DNA of 64,000 bases, from NCBI RefSeq assembly GCF_000231385.2, contig NC_018515.1, forward strand, positions 1,554,501-1,618,500, in the 5' to 3' direction. This stretch comes from Desulfosporosinus meridiei DSM 13257. Its GTDB lineage: Bacteria; Bacillota; Desulfitobacteriia; Desulfitobacteriales; Desulfitobacteriaceae. The translations under genes were made by a program, and so were the position numbers. A model generated the notes under the pieces. It saw only the letters and a program-made list of their open reading frames with translations, made no database searches and was not told the DNA's origin. Shown one piece after another: positions 9,026 to 18,143 of the stretch; positions within the stretch are counted from its first letter, which is position 1, and every line of letters begins with the position of its first letter.

Positions 9026-9451
9026 TTGAAAGATAGAGTTTACCAAGGATTTATCGGAGGGGTGCTTGGGGCAATTGTCATGAATCTTATTGATTGGACA
9101 TTGTATCTGATTGGATTCCATAAAGAACGATTGTTTGATTGGGCTTCTATAGTTGTATTCGGTAGACTACAGTCTGGGATAGGGGAATTAATTTTTGCTC
9201 AGATAGCGCAAGTTTTTTTCTCGGGATTTATTGGCATTCTCTTTTTTTACCTAATAGTCAATAAGCATAAACTCTTGTTTAAGGGCTGGGTTTTTAGCGT
9301 TTTGGTTTGGTTTTTCTTATACGGTTTAGCAATTGGATTCGAAATACCACATCTAAAAGACCGGACTTTGCCGGCAGGTATATCGCATTTTATCTCTGCT
9401 TCTGCTTTTGGGTTAACGCTTAGTTATTACCGAATTAGAGCAATGGTTTAA
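9026..9451 (+). CDS. Four-span membrane protein, function unknown
   Basis: A 141-residue protein with four hydrophobic helices (about residues 7-30, 55-78, 85-105 and 117-135). TTG start nine bases after AAGGAGGG. It stands alone between terminators. No family is recognised. The short DRTLPAGISH loop before the last helix is the main polar stretch. Confidence 0.65.
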   Translation: MKDRVYQGFIGGVLGAIVMNLIDWTLYLIGFHKERLFDWASIVVFGRLQSGIGELIFAQIAQVFFSGFIGILFFYLIVNKHKLLFKGWVFSVLVWFFLYGLAIGFEIPHLKDRTLPAGISHFISASAFGLTLSYYRIRAMV

Positions 9452-9616
9452 GATTAGCTAAAAATATGAAAGAAAAGAAAAATGATAAAAATATCGAATT
9501 GTAGATGAATCTGTAATGTTGTGATAAACTGTGCGAGGTAAAAATAGAAGCCAATGAAAGATGGCAAAAAAATTTTCAGGGTTAATTGAAGGAGAGGGTA
9601 TCTTATTAAAGAAGTA

Positions 9617-10219
9617 ATGGAAATCAGAGAAAGTTCAATAGCTGACCCAGGGCCCCTGGGGTTAGCAGCCTTTGCACTCACAACCTTTATTCTTAGTATG
9701 TCGAATGCTCACTTTGTTCCTAGTGAGATGGGGGCTTTGTTTGTTCCCCTAGGTCTGTTTTATGGAGGAATGTGTCAAGTCTTAGCTGGGATGTGGGAAT
9801 TCAAAAAGAACAATACTTTTGGTGCTACAGCATTTACAACCTATGGTGCATTTTGGATAGGATTAAGTACTACGGTACTTCTTGAGACACTAGATGTTCT
9901 AAATTTCGGTTCTTTTGGGCATGAAGCAATCGGGCTGTATTTGATAGCCTTTACAGTCTTCAATACCTACATGTTAATCGGAACTTTTAGAATTAGTAAT
10001 GCTTTAGTCGCAGTTTTTGCCTGTCTCGAAGTGACCTTTATTCTGTTAGATTTAGCAGAATTCGGAATTATATCCAGCGTTCCCGGAGGGGTATTTGGTT
10101 TAATTACCGCTGCCTGCGCCTGGTATGCCTCGGCAGCAGGCGTTCTCAATCCTTTATACGGACGAGCACTTTTACCTACTGGACCGAGGGGTCAGCTGCC
10201 CGGAAAAAATAAGCTGTAG
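9617..10219 (+). CDS. Acetate/succinate transporter, GPR1/FUN34/YaaH (SatP) family
   Basis: A 200-residue, six-span membrane protein that in this family moves acetate or succinate with protons. The N-terminal signature DPGPLGLAAFALTTF stands for the family NPAPLGL motif. The ATG at 9617 sits 20 bases from GGAGAGGG, so an in-frame ATT at 9605 could be the true start. Monocistronic, closed by a terminator at 10249. Confidence 0.9.
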   Translation: MEIRESSIADPGPLGLAAFALTTFILSMSNAHFVPSEMGALFVPLGLFYGGMCQVLAGMWEFKKNNTFGATAFTTYGAFWIGLSTTVLLETLDVLNFGSFGHEAIGLYLIAFTVFNTYMLIGTFRISNALVAVFACLEVTFILLDLAEFGIISSVPGGVFGLITAACAWYASAAGVLNPLYGRALLPTGPRGQLPGKNKL

Positions 10220-10248
10220 GATATTTAGGTTCATTTATTTGCCTATAT

Positions 10249-10279
10249 AGAACCCCAGGCACGCCTTGGGGTTCTTTTC
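10249..10279 (+). terminator. Terminator after SatP-like gene
   Basis: AGAACCCCA/TGGGGTTCT stem (10249-10257, 10267-10275) followed by TTTTCTT. Confidence 0.88.
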
Positions 10280-10437
10280 TTATCCCTTCGGGACAAGAAA
10301 ACGTTAACAATTGTCGAATAATGTATCTCTCTGAGATAATAGATAGTATTTTCTTTATTAATTATAATATAGTAGAATTCATGTCGTAATTTTTCTACTA
10401 GAATAATATAAAAAAATTGGGTAGTGAGGTGCCAGAG

Positions 10438-11826
10438 TTGTTTTTATTTCGCAAAATGCCGAATGAATCACGTAAGGGACAACATAAAGATTACGAAAAA
10501 GATTGCGAGAAATTTTATCAGAGTTTAAGGGAATATGATTTTAACAGTAAGCTGAATGTTGACATCCATTCGTCTAGCCCAATACACCCTATTGTGGAAA
10601 TCATAAATCGAGTCATGGCTGAACGCCAAGGGGCTATTAAGCTATCCTTGGAAGAGCTCGATAAAACGGTTCAAGACCTTACCAGTATGACATCTATTCG
10701 TGAGATGCTAATGCAATTAAATGAACAGACTATTCAACTTGCAAATCTTTCCGAACAAGCTGAACAATTAGGTGCGGCAGCCAATGAGGTTGCAGAATCG
10801 TCAACGAACTCTTCGGAATTTGTTGAACAAGCTACAAGGGCGGCTGCCTCTAGTGGAGAAAAAATTGAACAGGCCATTCAATTTGTAGAACTGTCTTTTG
10901 ATGAGTTTGGAATAGTAAGTCAGAAAGTTCAAGAAGTGTTAAGTTCAATGGAGGAGATAGAGCAAATTGTAGGGGTAATCTCTGGAGTTGCTGATCAAAC
11001 CAACCTTTTGGCTCTTAATGCTGCTATTGAGGCAGCCCGTGCCGCTGAACATGGACGAGGATTTGCAGTTGTTGCAGATGAAGTGCGTAAATTGGCAGAG
11101 TATACAAAAGGCTCCGTCTCAGATATTAGTCGCAAAATTTCTGCATTAAGCAGTAATTCTATAGAAACTACCAATAAAATTCAAGCCCTTTCTCAGACTA
11201 TGCAGAATGGAAAGGCAGTTATGCAGGAGTCTGCAGAATCAATGCAAAGTATCATTCAAAGCTTCAATGCGGTAACTCAAGATATACATAGTATTGCTGC
11301 CGGCAGTGAAGAGCAAAGTGCATCAATTGAGGAGTCCTCCAGAAGTATAACAGGAACTTCTAAGGCATCAGAAGAGATCAATCAGATTGCCAAGAAGACG
11401 GGTCAAGGAATTTATAATATCAGCAAATCATTGCAAAAAATAAGGCTTCGGGAGATTACAAGAATTCCTGAACTGGACACACATCAGGCTTTGGAACTGT
11501 GCAAAACCGATCATCTCCTTTGGACTTGGCGAATCTATAATATGATATTGGGGTTTGAGAATATCAAGGCAAGTGAGGTTGGCGATCATCATGAATGTCG
11601 GCTAGGTAAATGGGTAGATAGTCTTGATACCCAGAAACTTAGCAGCTTGACCTCGCTTAAACGTCTGGAGTCTCCCCACGAAAAAGTTCATAGTTTTGCC
11701 CGCCAAGCTGCTCTAGAGTATGAAAAAGGGAATATGGAAAAGGTCGAACAGATTCTAGTTGAAATGACTCAAGCATCCGAAGAGGTTGTGGCTTTGTTAA
11801 ATCAACTTCAGAACGAGTGCAAATAG
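10438..11826 (+). CDS. Soluble methyl-accepting chemotaxis protein with C-terminal CZB domain
   Basis: A 462-residue cytoplasmic chemoreceptor without membrane spans. The signalling hairpin carries the conserved tip [33 protein letters not shown]. The C-terminal 110 residues match a chemoreceptor zinc-binding (CZB) domain: a His in [18 protein letters not shown] with the Cys-Gly-Lys-Trp core, then His in [13 protein letters not shown] domains bind zinc and sense zinc or hypochlorite in other bacteria. I start at TTG 10438, six bases after GAGGTG; an in-frame TTG at 10417 lacks a ribosome site. Confidence 0.9.
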   Translation: MFLFRKMPNESRKGQHKDYEKDCEKFYQSLREYDFNSKLNVDIHSSSPIHPIVEIINRVMAERQGAIKLSLEELDKTVQDLTSMTSIREMLMQLNEQTIQLANLSEQAEQLGAAANEVAESSTNSSEFVEQATRAAASSGEKIEQAIQFVELSFDEFGIVSQKVQEVLSSMEEIEQIVGVISGVADQTNLLALNAAIEAARAAEHGRGFAVVADEVRKLAEYTKGSVSDISRKISALSSNSIETTNKIQALSQTMQNGKAVMQESAESMQSIIQSFNAVTQDIHSIAAGSEEQSASIEESSRSITGTSKASEEINQIAKKTGQGIYNISKSLQKIRLREITRIPELDTHQALELCKTDHLLWTWRIYNMILGFENIKASEVGDHHECRLGKWVDSLDTQKLSSLTSLKRLESPHEKVHSFARQAALEYEKGNMEKVEQILVEMTQASEEVVALLNQLQNECK

Positions 11827-11844
11827 GTGACTGTTATAGATGAG

Positions 11845-11879
11845 AAATGAGAATGGATTAACCTCCATTCTCATTTTTT
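11845..11879 (+). terminator. Terminator after CZB chemoreceptor
   Basis: Perfect 13-bp stem (11845-11857, 11864-11876) ending in six T. Confidence 0.9.
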
Positions 11880-12013
11880 GCTTTAGGCAGGAAGATTATG
11901 ACTATTTAAATTTTCAATATTGTTTTAAATAACTTGCTAACAGCTAAAAGGTATTAGGTATTAAATGTCGAATCATAGTGCTAAATGTAGATGCCGTCAA
12001 GAGGGGTAAAAAT

Positions 12014-13723
12014 ATGACTAGGGCAATTGAGCATAATACTATAAATCAATCTCACATAACGGATAAAACTCAGACTCAGAAAGAACTGAAAGATCACAAT
12101 GAGCGTTTAGAGTTGGTACTTGAGGCAACGGGAGCAGGTGTTTGGGATTACGACTTGGTCAATAATAGTAATTATATAGACAAACGATGCAAGGCAATTT
12201 TGGGCTATGAAGAGAATGAGATAACTGACGAACTAGAAGAATGGAGAAGTCGTTGGCACGTCGAAGACAGCGAAAAAATAGCTGAAGCAATACGCTTATG
12301 TGAAGAAGGCAAGACTGATCAATTTGATCTGGAATATCGCCTGCAGCACAAAAATGGCTCATATCTTTGGGTAAGGTCAATTGGGAGATTTATTTATAAT
12401 GAGCAATTTGAACCGATTCGGGCGGTAGGTACAATTTCTGATATAACTAAATATAAAGAAGCCGAAGACCGGATTATTGAAAGTAAGAACAAGTTAAAAG
12501 ACTTTGCCCGAGCAATTCCTGATGTGAGCGCAATTGTTGATGAGGATGGGCGATATATTGAGGTCTTTGGTAATAAGAAGCATACTCTTATGCCTAACCT
12601 AGAAATGGTGGGTTGTACATTCCACGAACTATTTCCCGCTGAGCTAGCGGATTTAATGCTTGAAGATATCCGACTGGTTATTGCAACTGGGGAGAATCGA
12701 AGCATGATTCGCGAAATGGATATTGGGTCAGTGAAGCGCTATTTTGAGGGGCGTACAGCTCCGATGCAATATCAAGTAAATGGGAAGAAGACCGCAGTTG
12801 TTGTTGTATCTGACATAACCGAGCGCTATGAAGTTGAGCGCATGTTGAAATTTACCTATGAACTGCAGCGTAAAAGTGACTTTATTAATGATATTCTTAG
12901 TGGAAACATAAGCTTAACTGAAAAAACCCTTGGAATGGCTGAAAAATTGAAGATTAATTTCCGGGGTTCTTTATGTTGTTTCTTGATCAATGTCCTTGGA
13001 CATAGCGATAAAGATCAAAAGGATCAGCGAATAAATGACCATTCTAAGCAGATGGTGAATCGACTTATTTATCTGATTAGTAATAATACTAACTATTTGG
13101 TCTGGAATAATTGCGACAAGATTGGAGTGTTGTGGGAAGGTAATTTGATTAACGCTAGCAATACTCCTAAAGATTTGACTCAAAGTAGTATTTTGACAGC
13201 ATCCGAACTCAAAGCATTTTTAAGCAATGCTGAGCCTGGTCTGACTATTTCAATTGGGATAAGTGATTTCCATTCAGGTATTGACTGTATAAAAAATAGT
13301 TATAAAGAGGCCTGGAACACGCTTATTTCAGCCCAATGTCAAATGCACAAGGATGGCGGAATCTTTCATTATAAGGATGTTGGTTTATTCCAGATATTGT
13401 CGTTAATCTATGAACAAGATTATTCGTCAGATTTTGTTCGAAAAATGATAGGTTGTATAATAGATTATGACAAAGAAAAAGGGTCCGATTTATTGATTAC
13501 CTTAGAAGAGATTCTGCAAAGCAACAACTTGAAAGATGCTGCTAACAGATTATATATACACTATAAAACATTGGTTTTCCGCAAACGACGTATTGAAGAG
13601 ATTCTTGGAGTATCACTGGAGAGTGTTGATACCAGGTTAGCGCTTGCGGCTGCTATCAAATTGTATAGATTGATTAACACATCAATCAGCCTACTTAAAA
13701 GAACTCCTGAAAGAGGAGGGTAG
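12014..13723 (+). CDS. PAS-sensor transcriptional regulator with PucR/CdaR-type C-terminal HTH
   Basis: About 569 residues, cytoplasmic. Two N-terminal PAS domains (about residues 25-155 and 165-275; the first has a PAC-like YRLQHKNGSYLWVRSIGRF motif), a central GGDEF-like CdaR region, and a C-terminal helix-turn-helix of the PucR type (LEEILQSNNLKDAANRLYIHYKTLVFRKRRIEEILG). Such proteins are one-component activators that sense small molecules. The start is ATG 12014 after AGAGGGG. It sits eight bases before the YgjP-like gene. The target is unknown. Confidence 0.85.
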   Translation: MTRAIEHNTINQSHITDKTQTQKELKDHNERLELVLEATGAGVWDYDLVNNSNYIDKRCKAILGYEENEITDELEEWRSRWHVEDSEKIAEAIRLCEEGKTDQFDLEYRLQHKNGSYLWVRSIGRFIYNEQFEPIRAVGTISDITKYKEAEDRIIESKNKLKDFARAIPDVSAIVDEDGRYIEVFGNKKHTLMPNLEMVGCTFHELFPAELADLMLEDIRLVIATGENRSMIREMDIGSVKRYFEGRTAPMQYQVNGKKTAVVVVSDITERYEVERMLKFTYELQRKSDFINDILSGNISLTEKTLGMAEKLKINFRGSLCCFLINVLGHSDKDQKDQRINDHSKQMVNRLIYLISNNTNYLVWNNCDKIGVLWEGNLINASNTPKDLTQSSILTASELKAFLSNAEPGLTISIGISDFHSGIDCIKNSYKEAWNTLISAQCQMHKDGGIFHYKDVGLFQILSLIYEQDYSSDFVRKMIGCIIDYDKEKGSDLLITLEEILQSNNLKDAANRLYIHYKTLVFRKRRIEEILGVSLESVDTRLALAAAIKLYRLINTSISLLKRTPERGG

Positions 13724-13731
13724 AATCGGTA

Positions 13732-14448
13732 ATGACTACACTGACAATTAACAATTACTCTATTCCCTATGAAGAGCGCAGGAGTTCACGTTATCGAAGA
13801 ATAACTCTTAGTATTTTTGATGACAGAGTTCGTATTTCAGCTCCTGCCAATGTATCTCTTAAGCAACTAAATGACTTGTTAGCTTCTAAGCAAGAATGGA
13901 TTCTAAAACATTGGCTGGCTAAACAAGCCGCCCTGAAACCGCCGGCTAAGTATATCGATGGGGAGTACTTCTTGTATCGCGGGAATAGAATCGAATTAAA
14001 ACTTAAGAGGCATACTGGGAAAATGATGAGAGTTTGTCTAGAGGAACAGCTTCTTGTCGTCAATTTACCTCAAGATTTACCCCAACAGGATGCTGAATTG
14101 AATATTAAGACGGCTTTGATATCGTGGTATAAAGCTCAAGCCCGCAAGGTTCTAAAGGAGAGACTAGATTGGCATGCCAAACAAATGCAGGTATCCTATA
14201 AGGATTTTCGGCTCAAGGATCAAAAAACCAGTTGGGGAAGCTGTTCAAGTAAAGGTAATATTAATTTGAATTGGCGAATTATTATGGCCCCAGATACAGC
14301 GATTGATTACATTATAATTCATGAATTGGCCCACTTGACTTATCTTAATCATTCCAAACAGTTCTGGCAAAGGGTTGAGGATTATATGCGGGACTACACA
14401 GTGTGGAAATTGTGGTTTAAGACTAATGGACAAAAATTAAGACTTTAA
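13732..14448 (+). CDS. YgjP-like M48-family metallohydrolase
   Basis: A 238-residue protein of the YgjP/DUF45 family. The zinc motif HELAHLTYLNHSKQFW (HExxH plus third His) lies near residue 197 and KTSWGSCSSKGNINLNW precedes it, both family hallmarks. No signal peptide. It overlaps no gene, and follows the PAS-PucR regulator by eight bases with GGAGGG upstream, so the two are probably co-transcribed. The cellular substrate is unknown. Confidence 0.88.
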   Translation: MTTLTINNYSIPYEERRSSRYRRITLSIFDDRVRISAPANVSLKQLNDLLASKQEWILKHWLAKQAALKPPAKYIDGEYFLYRGNRIELKLKRHTGKMMRVCLEEQLLVVNLPQDLPQQDAELNIKTALISWYKAQARKVLKERLDWHAKQMQVSYKDFRLKDQKTSWGSCSSKGNINLNWRIIMAPDTAIDYIIIHELAHLTYLNHSKQFWQRVEDYMRDYTVWKLWFKTNGQKLRL

Positions 14449-14574
14449 TGCAATTAATCGGTCTGATCAAAAGCAAGTAAAGACAGGCTTATTTGTCTGG
14501 AATATTCCAGAATCTAAATTATAAATGTGAGGTCTGGATCCTATGAAAAAGCATAGAAAAGACTTAAAGAACTG

Positions 14575-14604
14575 AGGCGTAGACATTGTTGTCTACGCCT
14601 TAGT
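14575..14604. terminator. Bidirectional terminator, YgjP-like / CAP gene
   Basis: Perfect 11-bp stem (14575-14585, 14590-14600), 4-base loop, between convergent genes; flank only moderately T-rich. Confidence 0.75.
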
Positions 14605-14623
14605 TGATGGTCTCCATACATTC

Positions 14624-15451
14624 TTATCGTCCAACAAACATTTGTACAAAAACTTTTCCATAGACAGGGCTGGGTACTATGCCTATACCTATATAGTTAA
14701 AGCTGGCATTCAAGATATTCTTACGGTGTCCTTCAGATTGCATTAGAGCATTATGAGCGGCTTCTACAGATGAATTCCCGGCAATATTTTCGGCAGCACT
14801 CTTATAGGTAATCCTAAATTTATTTAACATATCAAAGGGAGAACCGTAAGTAGGAGAAGTGTGGGAAAAATAATTGTTATCCACCATGTCCTCTGCTTTT
14901 AGCTTAGCAACTTTCATCAGCTCAATATCTGCGCTTAAAGGTTTGACCCCTACTTTTGAGCGCTCTTGGTTAATTAAATCAAGCATCTTTTGTTCTTCTG
15001 TTCCGATAGTCGGCTTTTCAGGGGTTGGCTCTGGAGCCGGAGCCGGAGCTGGAGCAGGAGCCGGAGTAGGAGCTGGAGCCGGAGTAGGAGCAGGAGTAGG
15101 AGCAGGGGGAGGAGTCGGCATTGGTTCTGGGGCGGGAGTAGGCGGATAATAGGCCTTAGCATAATTAGCTGAAATTAATCCTACAGTGTCATTTTCTAAG
15201 TGCACAACCCACCAAGAACCAATCTTGCCAATGCAATCTACTATTTGATCTTTATACAGTATTCCGACTTTAATTTTGTCAACGGAGGGTCCTGATCTTA
15301 CATTGAGTGAGGCTGCAGTTACCTTAACTTGTGCTGGGATATTTGTTCTACTGAATGGTGTTTGAGCAATAAGATTTGTAGTTAAGACTGTAGCAACTAA
15401 TACTAGACTTATTACAGGTGCTATTAGAAACTTAATGTGCTTAGAATTCAT
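14624..15451 (-). CDS. Secreted CAP-domain protein with SH3b domain
   Basis: A 275-residue exported protein: signal peptide or anchor (residues about 7-28), bacterial SH3 domain (about 40-95, VTAASLNVRSGPSVDKIKVG), a Pro/Ala/Thr linker of PAP-type repeats (about 105-145), then a CAP/SCP-like domain (LINQERSKVGVKPL ... HTSPTYGSPFDML ... AAENIAGNSS ... SEGHRKNILN). This resembles the YkwD-type proteins of spore formers. Likely cell-wall associated. AGGAGG precedes the ATG. Confidence 0.9.
   Translation of the reverse strand: MNSKHIKFLIAPVISLVLVATVLTTNLIAQTPFSRTNIPAQVKVTAASLNVRSGPSVDKIKVGILYKDQIVDCIGKIGSWWVVHLENDTVGLISANYAKAYYPPTPAPEPMPTPPPAPTPAPTPAPAPTPAPAPAPAPAPEPTPEKPTIGTEEQKMLDLINQERSKVGVKPLSADIELMKVAKLKAEDMVDNNYFSHTSPTYGSPFDMLNKFRITYKSAAENIAGNSSVEAAHNALMQSEGHRKNILNASFNYIGIGIVPSPVYGKVFVQMFVGR
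15028..15135 (-). repeat. Short tandem repeat coding the Pro-Ala-Thr linker
   Basis: GGAGCC/GGAGTA-type hexamers repeat about 18 times inside the CAP gene and encode a PAPTP-like flexible linker. The unit is prone to length variation. Confidence 0.85.
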
Positions 15452-15589
15452 TGTTTTCCTCCTGAATTTACTTACTCTAGAAACATACTATTTAGTCTTA
15501 ACAAAGACGTAATTTTTATGTTGTTGAGTTAAGTTAATCTACGGCAAGAAAATAATTTTCCTAACGGTTTTCTGAAATTGAGTTTATGA

Positions 15590-15626
15590 AATAAAAGGAG
15601 CAAAGCTATTTCTAACTTTGCTTCCT
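15590..15626 (-). terminator. Terminator of xpt
   Basis: On the minus strand, a 9-bp stem with one bulge (15597-15605 with 15616-15625) followed by TTTTATTT. Confidence 0.75.
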
Positions 15627-15657
15627 TAGGCTTAGCCCAGTGTTAACTTGTCCAAGG

Positions 15658-16230
15658 TTATTTGAAAAAAACTTGACCATCTTTCAACGCGTCAATCATC
15701 GCTAACGATTCTATCTGAACCCCTTTTTCTTCAACGACTTTTCGGCCGCCTTGAAAGGTTTTTTCAATGACAATCCCTACTCCACCTATTTCCGCACCGC
15801 TTTGATTAACTAAACTAACCAACCCCAAGAGTGCGCTGCCGCTTGCCAGAAAATCATCGATGATTAAGACTTTATCATTAGCAGACAGGAAGGCTTTGGA
15901 TACTTTAATGGTATATTCCTGATTCTTTGTGTAAGAAAAAACCTTGGCCTCGTAAACATCAGGGTTCATATTGAGGCCGGCATGTTTTTTGGCAAAAACT
16001 ACGGGTATATTGTCGAAATATTGAGCGGTTATACAGGCAATAGCGATGCCAGAGGTTTCGATTGTGATAATTTTTGTTATTTCTTTATCAGCAAACCTCC
16101 GTTTGAATTCCTTACCTATTTCGTTGAATAAGGAAATATCCAATTGATGATTTAAAAAATTATCTACTTGAATTATTCGATCCTCGCTAATTCTTGCAGT
16201 ATCACGAATCTTGTTTTTTAAGAGTTCCAT
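15658..16230 (-). CDS. xpt: Xanthine phosphoribosyltransferase
   Basis: Salvages xanthine to XMP using PRPP. The 190-residue length and the PRPP loop VLIIDDFLASGSALLG match Xpt; the N-terminal ELLKNKIRDTARI and ETSGIAIACITAQYF segments are also typical. No pbuX permease follows, and the upstream 150 bases hold no purine riboswitch core, unlike Bacillus xpt-pbuX. Monocistronic. Confidence 0.93.
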   Translation of the reverse strand: MELLKNKIRDTARISEDRIIQVDNFLNHQLDISLFNEIGKEFKRRFADKEITKIITIETSGIAIACITAQYFDNIPVVFAKKHAGLNMNPDVYEAKVFSYTKNQEYTIKVSKAFLSANDKVLIIDDFLASGSALLGLVSLVNQSGAEIGGVGIVIEKTFQGGRKVVEEKGVQIESLAMIDALKDGQVFFK

Positions 16231-16667
16231 AGTGGTATAATACTCCCTTCTCAGTGCGGTGAATGAATATATGTCATTTTGTCACAACAAAATAAAGACA
16301 TACTTATATAATGTATAGAATATCTTGCTAGGCTCAAAAAATCAATTGAATTATGTAGATAATCGTAGAATTTAATCGTTTGAGTCGATTAATATAGCTG
16401 GCTCTTACTTAAGTCTAGGAAAAAAGTAGTTGAGTTCTCTTCTTAGGGTATTCAACGAAGGGAATAATAATGAGTACATTGCTAATGCTAGTTGATAACA
16501 CTTGCCAATGCTAGGCACTTTTGAGCATATTGTTGTATGCTGTATAACTGCTGCCAAAAGGGGTTTAGGGACAGGAGAAAACCTTTTGATTGTCGAAGTA
16601 TAAAAACATTGGATTTTAGGATCAGTCCTAGATATTCAAGGAGGTATACTAAGGAGGAAACAGAACC
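16231..16667. promoter_or_regulatory. Divergent control region of xpt and icd
   Basis: A 437-base non-coding stretch. Toward icd there is a candidate promoter TTGAGC (16521-16526), 16-bp spacer, TATAAC (16543-16548). Just before it a 13-base direct repeat, TTGCTAATGCTAG (16479-16491) and TTGCCAATGCTAG (16502-16514), starts 23 bases apart, about two helical turns, as for a regulator site. The rest is AT-rich with no gene. Confidence 0.5.
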
Positions 16668-17879
16668 GTGCAGAAAATTCAGATGAAGACCCCGTTAGTT
16701 GAAATGGATGGAGATGAGATGACTAGAATCATCTGGAAATCCATTAAAGAAATCTTATTACAACCCTACATTGATTTAAAAACAGAGTACTTTGATCTTG
16801 GTTTGCGGAAACGGGATGACACAGAGGATCAAATAACTATTGATTCAGCGAAAGCTACCCAGAAATATGGCGTTGCTGTAAAGTGTGCGACAATTACTCC
16901 GAATGCTCAAAGAGTAGAAGAGTATAATCTTAAGGAAATGTGGAAAAGCCCTAATGGCACCATTAGAGCGATTCTTGATGGAACGGTGTTTCGAGCGCCT
17001 ATTATTGCCGAAGGTATTCGACCATTGGTGCCTACCTGGAAAAAACCTATTATTATTGCACGTCATGCTTATGGAGATGTCTATAGAAATGTAGAGTATA
17101 GAGTAAGCGAGCCGGGTAAGGCCGAGCTGGTATTCACCAATGAAAAAGGGGAAGTGTCTCGTCAAACGATTTTTGAATATAAAGATAAGGGTGTTCTCAT
17201 GGGAATGCACAATCTTGATAGTTCAATCGAAAGCTTTGCCCGCTCCTGTTTTAATTATGCCCTGGATTTGAAGCAGGATTTATGGTTTTCTACTAAAGAT
17301 ACGATTTCAAAGCAGTATGACCACACCTTTAAAGATATTTTTCAAGATATTTATGACCGGGAGTATAAGGAGAAATTTGAAGAGGCCCAGATAGAGTACT
17401 TCTATACCCTAATTGATGATGCAGTTGCTCGCGTGATTCGTTCTGAGGGAGGGTACATATGGGCCTGCAAAAACTACGATGGTGATGTCATGTCAGATAT
17501 GATAGCTACGGCTTTTGGTAGCTTGGCAATGATGACCTCAGTATTAGTTTCCCCGGAGGGAAATTTTGAGTATGAAGCAGCCCATGGCACTGTAACCCGG
17601 CATTATTACAAACATCTGAAAGGTGAGGAAACCTCGACAAACTCCATGGCGACGATCTTTGCTTGGTCCGGGGCCTTGAGAAAGCGGGGAGAACTTGACG
17701 GCTTGAATGAGCTGGTTGAATTTGCGAATCAATTGGAGGAGGCTTCCTTGAAAACTATTGAATCGGGGATTATGACAAAGGACTTGGCGCTGATCTCCGA
17801 ACTTCCTAATAAGAAAACAGTCAGTACGGAGCAATTCCTAGTAGAGATTAAGCAGACCTTAGATAGTATTCGCGGTTAA
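16668..17879 (+). CDS. icd: NADP-dependent isocitrate dehydrogenase, eukaryote-like homodimeric type
   Basis: Oxidises isocitrate to 2-oxoglutarate. A 403-residue enzyme of the type II class: [16 protein letters not shown] at the N-terminus, [19 protein letters not shown] substrate loop, and YDGDVMSD metal-binding aspartates. GTG start ten bases after AAGGAGG. Monocistronic; closed by a strong terminator. It supplies 2-oxoglutarate for glutamate synthesis. Confidence 0.95.
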   Translation: MQKIQMKTPLVEMDGDEMTRIIWKSIKEILLQPYIDLKTEYFDLGLRKRDDTEDQITIDSAKATQKYGVAVKCATITPNAQRVEEYNLKEMWKSPNGTIRAILDGTVFRAPIIAEGIRPLVPTWKKPIIIARHAYGDVYRNVEYRVSEPGKAELVFTNEKGEVSRQTIFEYKDKGVLMGMHNLDSSIESFARSCFNYALDLKQDLWFSTKDTISKQYDHTFKDIFQDIYDREYKEKFEEAQIEYFYTLIDDAVARVIRSEGGYIWACKNYDGDVMSDMIATAFGSLAMMTSVLVSPEGNFEYEAAHGTVTRHYYKHLKGEETSTNSMATIFAWSGALRKRGELDGLNELVEFANQLEEASLKTIESGIMTKDLALISELPNKKTVSTEQFLVEIKQTLDSIRG

Positions 17880-17884
17880 TTAAG

Positions 17885-17926
17885 AGCCAGCTGAGGAAGT
17901 AGATACTACTTTCAGCTGGCTTTATT
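17885..17926 (+). terminator. Terminator after icd
   Basis: AGCCAGCTGA (17885-17894) pairs with TCAGCTGGCT (17912-17921), with an inner AAGTAG/CTACTT extension and a T-rich tail. Confidence 0.9.
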
Positions 17927-17943
17927 TATTTATCCGATGATTG

Positions 17944-18060
17944 CCAGCCGTAAGACTCACCTTCTACAAGTACGAAAGCATCCAGTGATGAAACCCGGGT
18001 GAGGGTACATAGAACAACTTTAGCGGTGAGGATGAGATACATCTGAAGCTATAAGAACTT
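17944..18060 (+). ncRNA. Conserved two-copy element, copy A (putative structured RNA)
   Basis: About 115 bases closely similar to 51896-52020. Invariant blocks: CCAGCCGTAAGACTC, AAGTACGAAAGCATC, AAACCCGGGTGAGGGT, and a 29-base block starting AGAACAACTTTAGCGG at 18011. The ACCC-GGGTGA-GGGT core forms a hairpin whose flanks differ between copies but still pair (ATG/CAT here, CGAA/TTCG there). No open frame is conserved. I do not recognise the family; an interspersed DNA repeat is the alternative. Confidence 0.55.
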
Positions 18061-18143
18061 GACTTACTTAAAGTACCATTGTAAAAAAGAGCCTAAAGAT
18101 GTTAGAATATTCTTTAAGTAGGGGGTGATAAAGAGTAACCTGT

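Noticed and set aside
15028-15135. Repeat array that might be CRISPR-like
   Set aside because: Units are short hexamers with no spacers and encode a Pro-Ala linker in frame.
14874-15172. Plus-strand frames across the CAP gene linker
   Set aside because: They are low-complexity Gly/Ala/Val or Arg/Ser shadows of the repeat in the real minus-strand gene.
16231-16400. Purine riboswitch before xpt
   Set aside because: The leader lacks the conserved junction bases of the purine aptamer and has no matching three-way stem.
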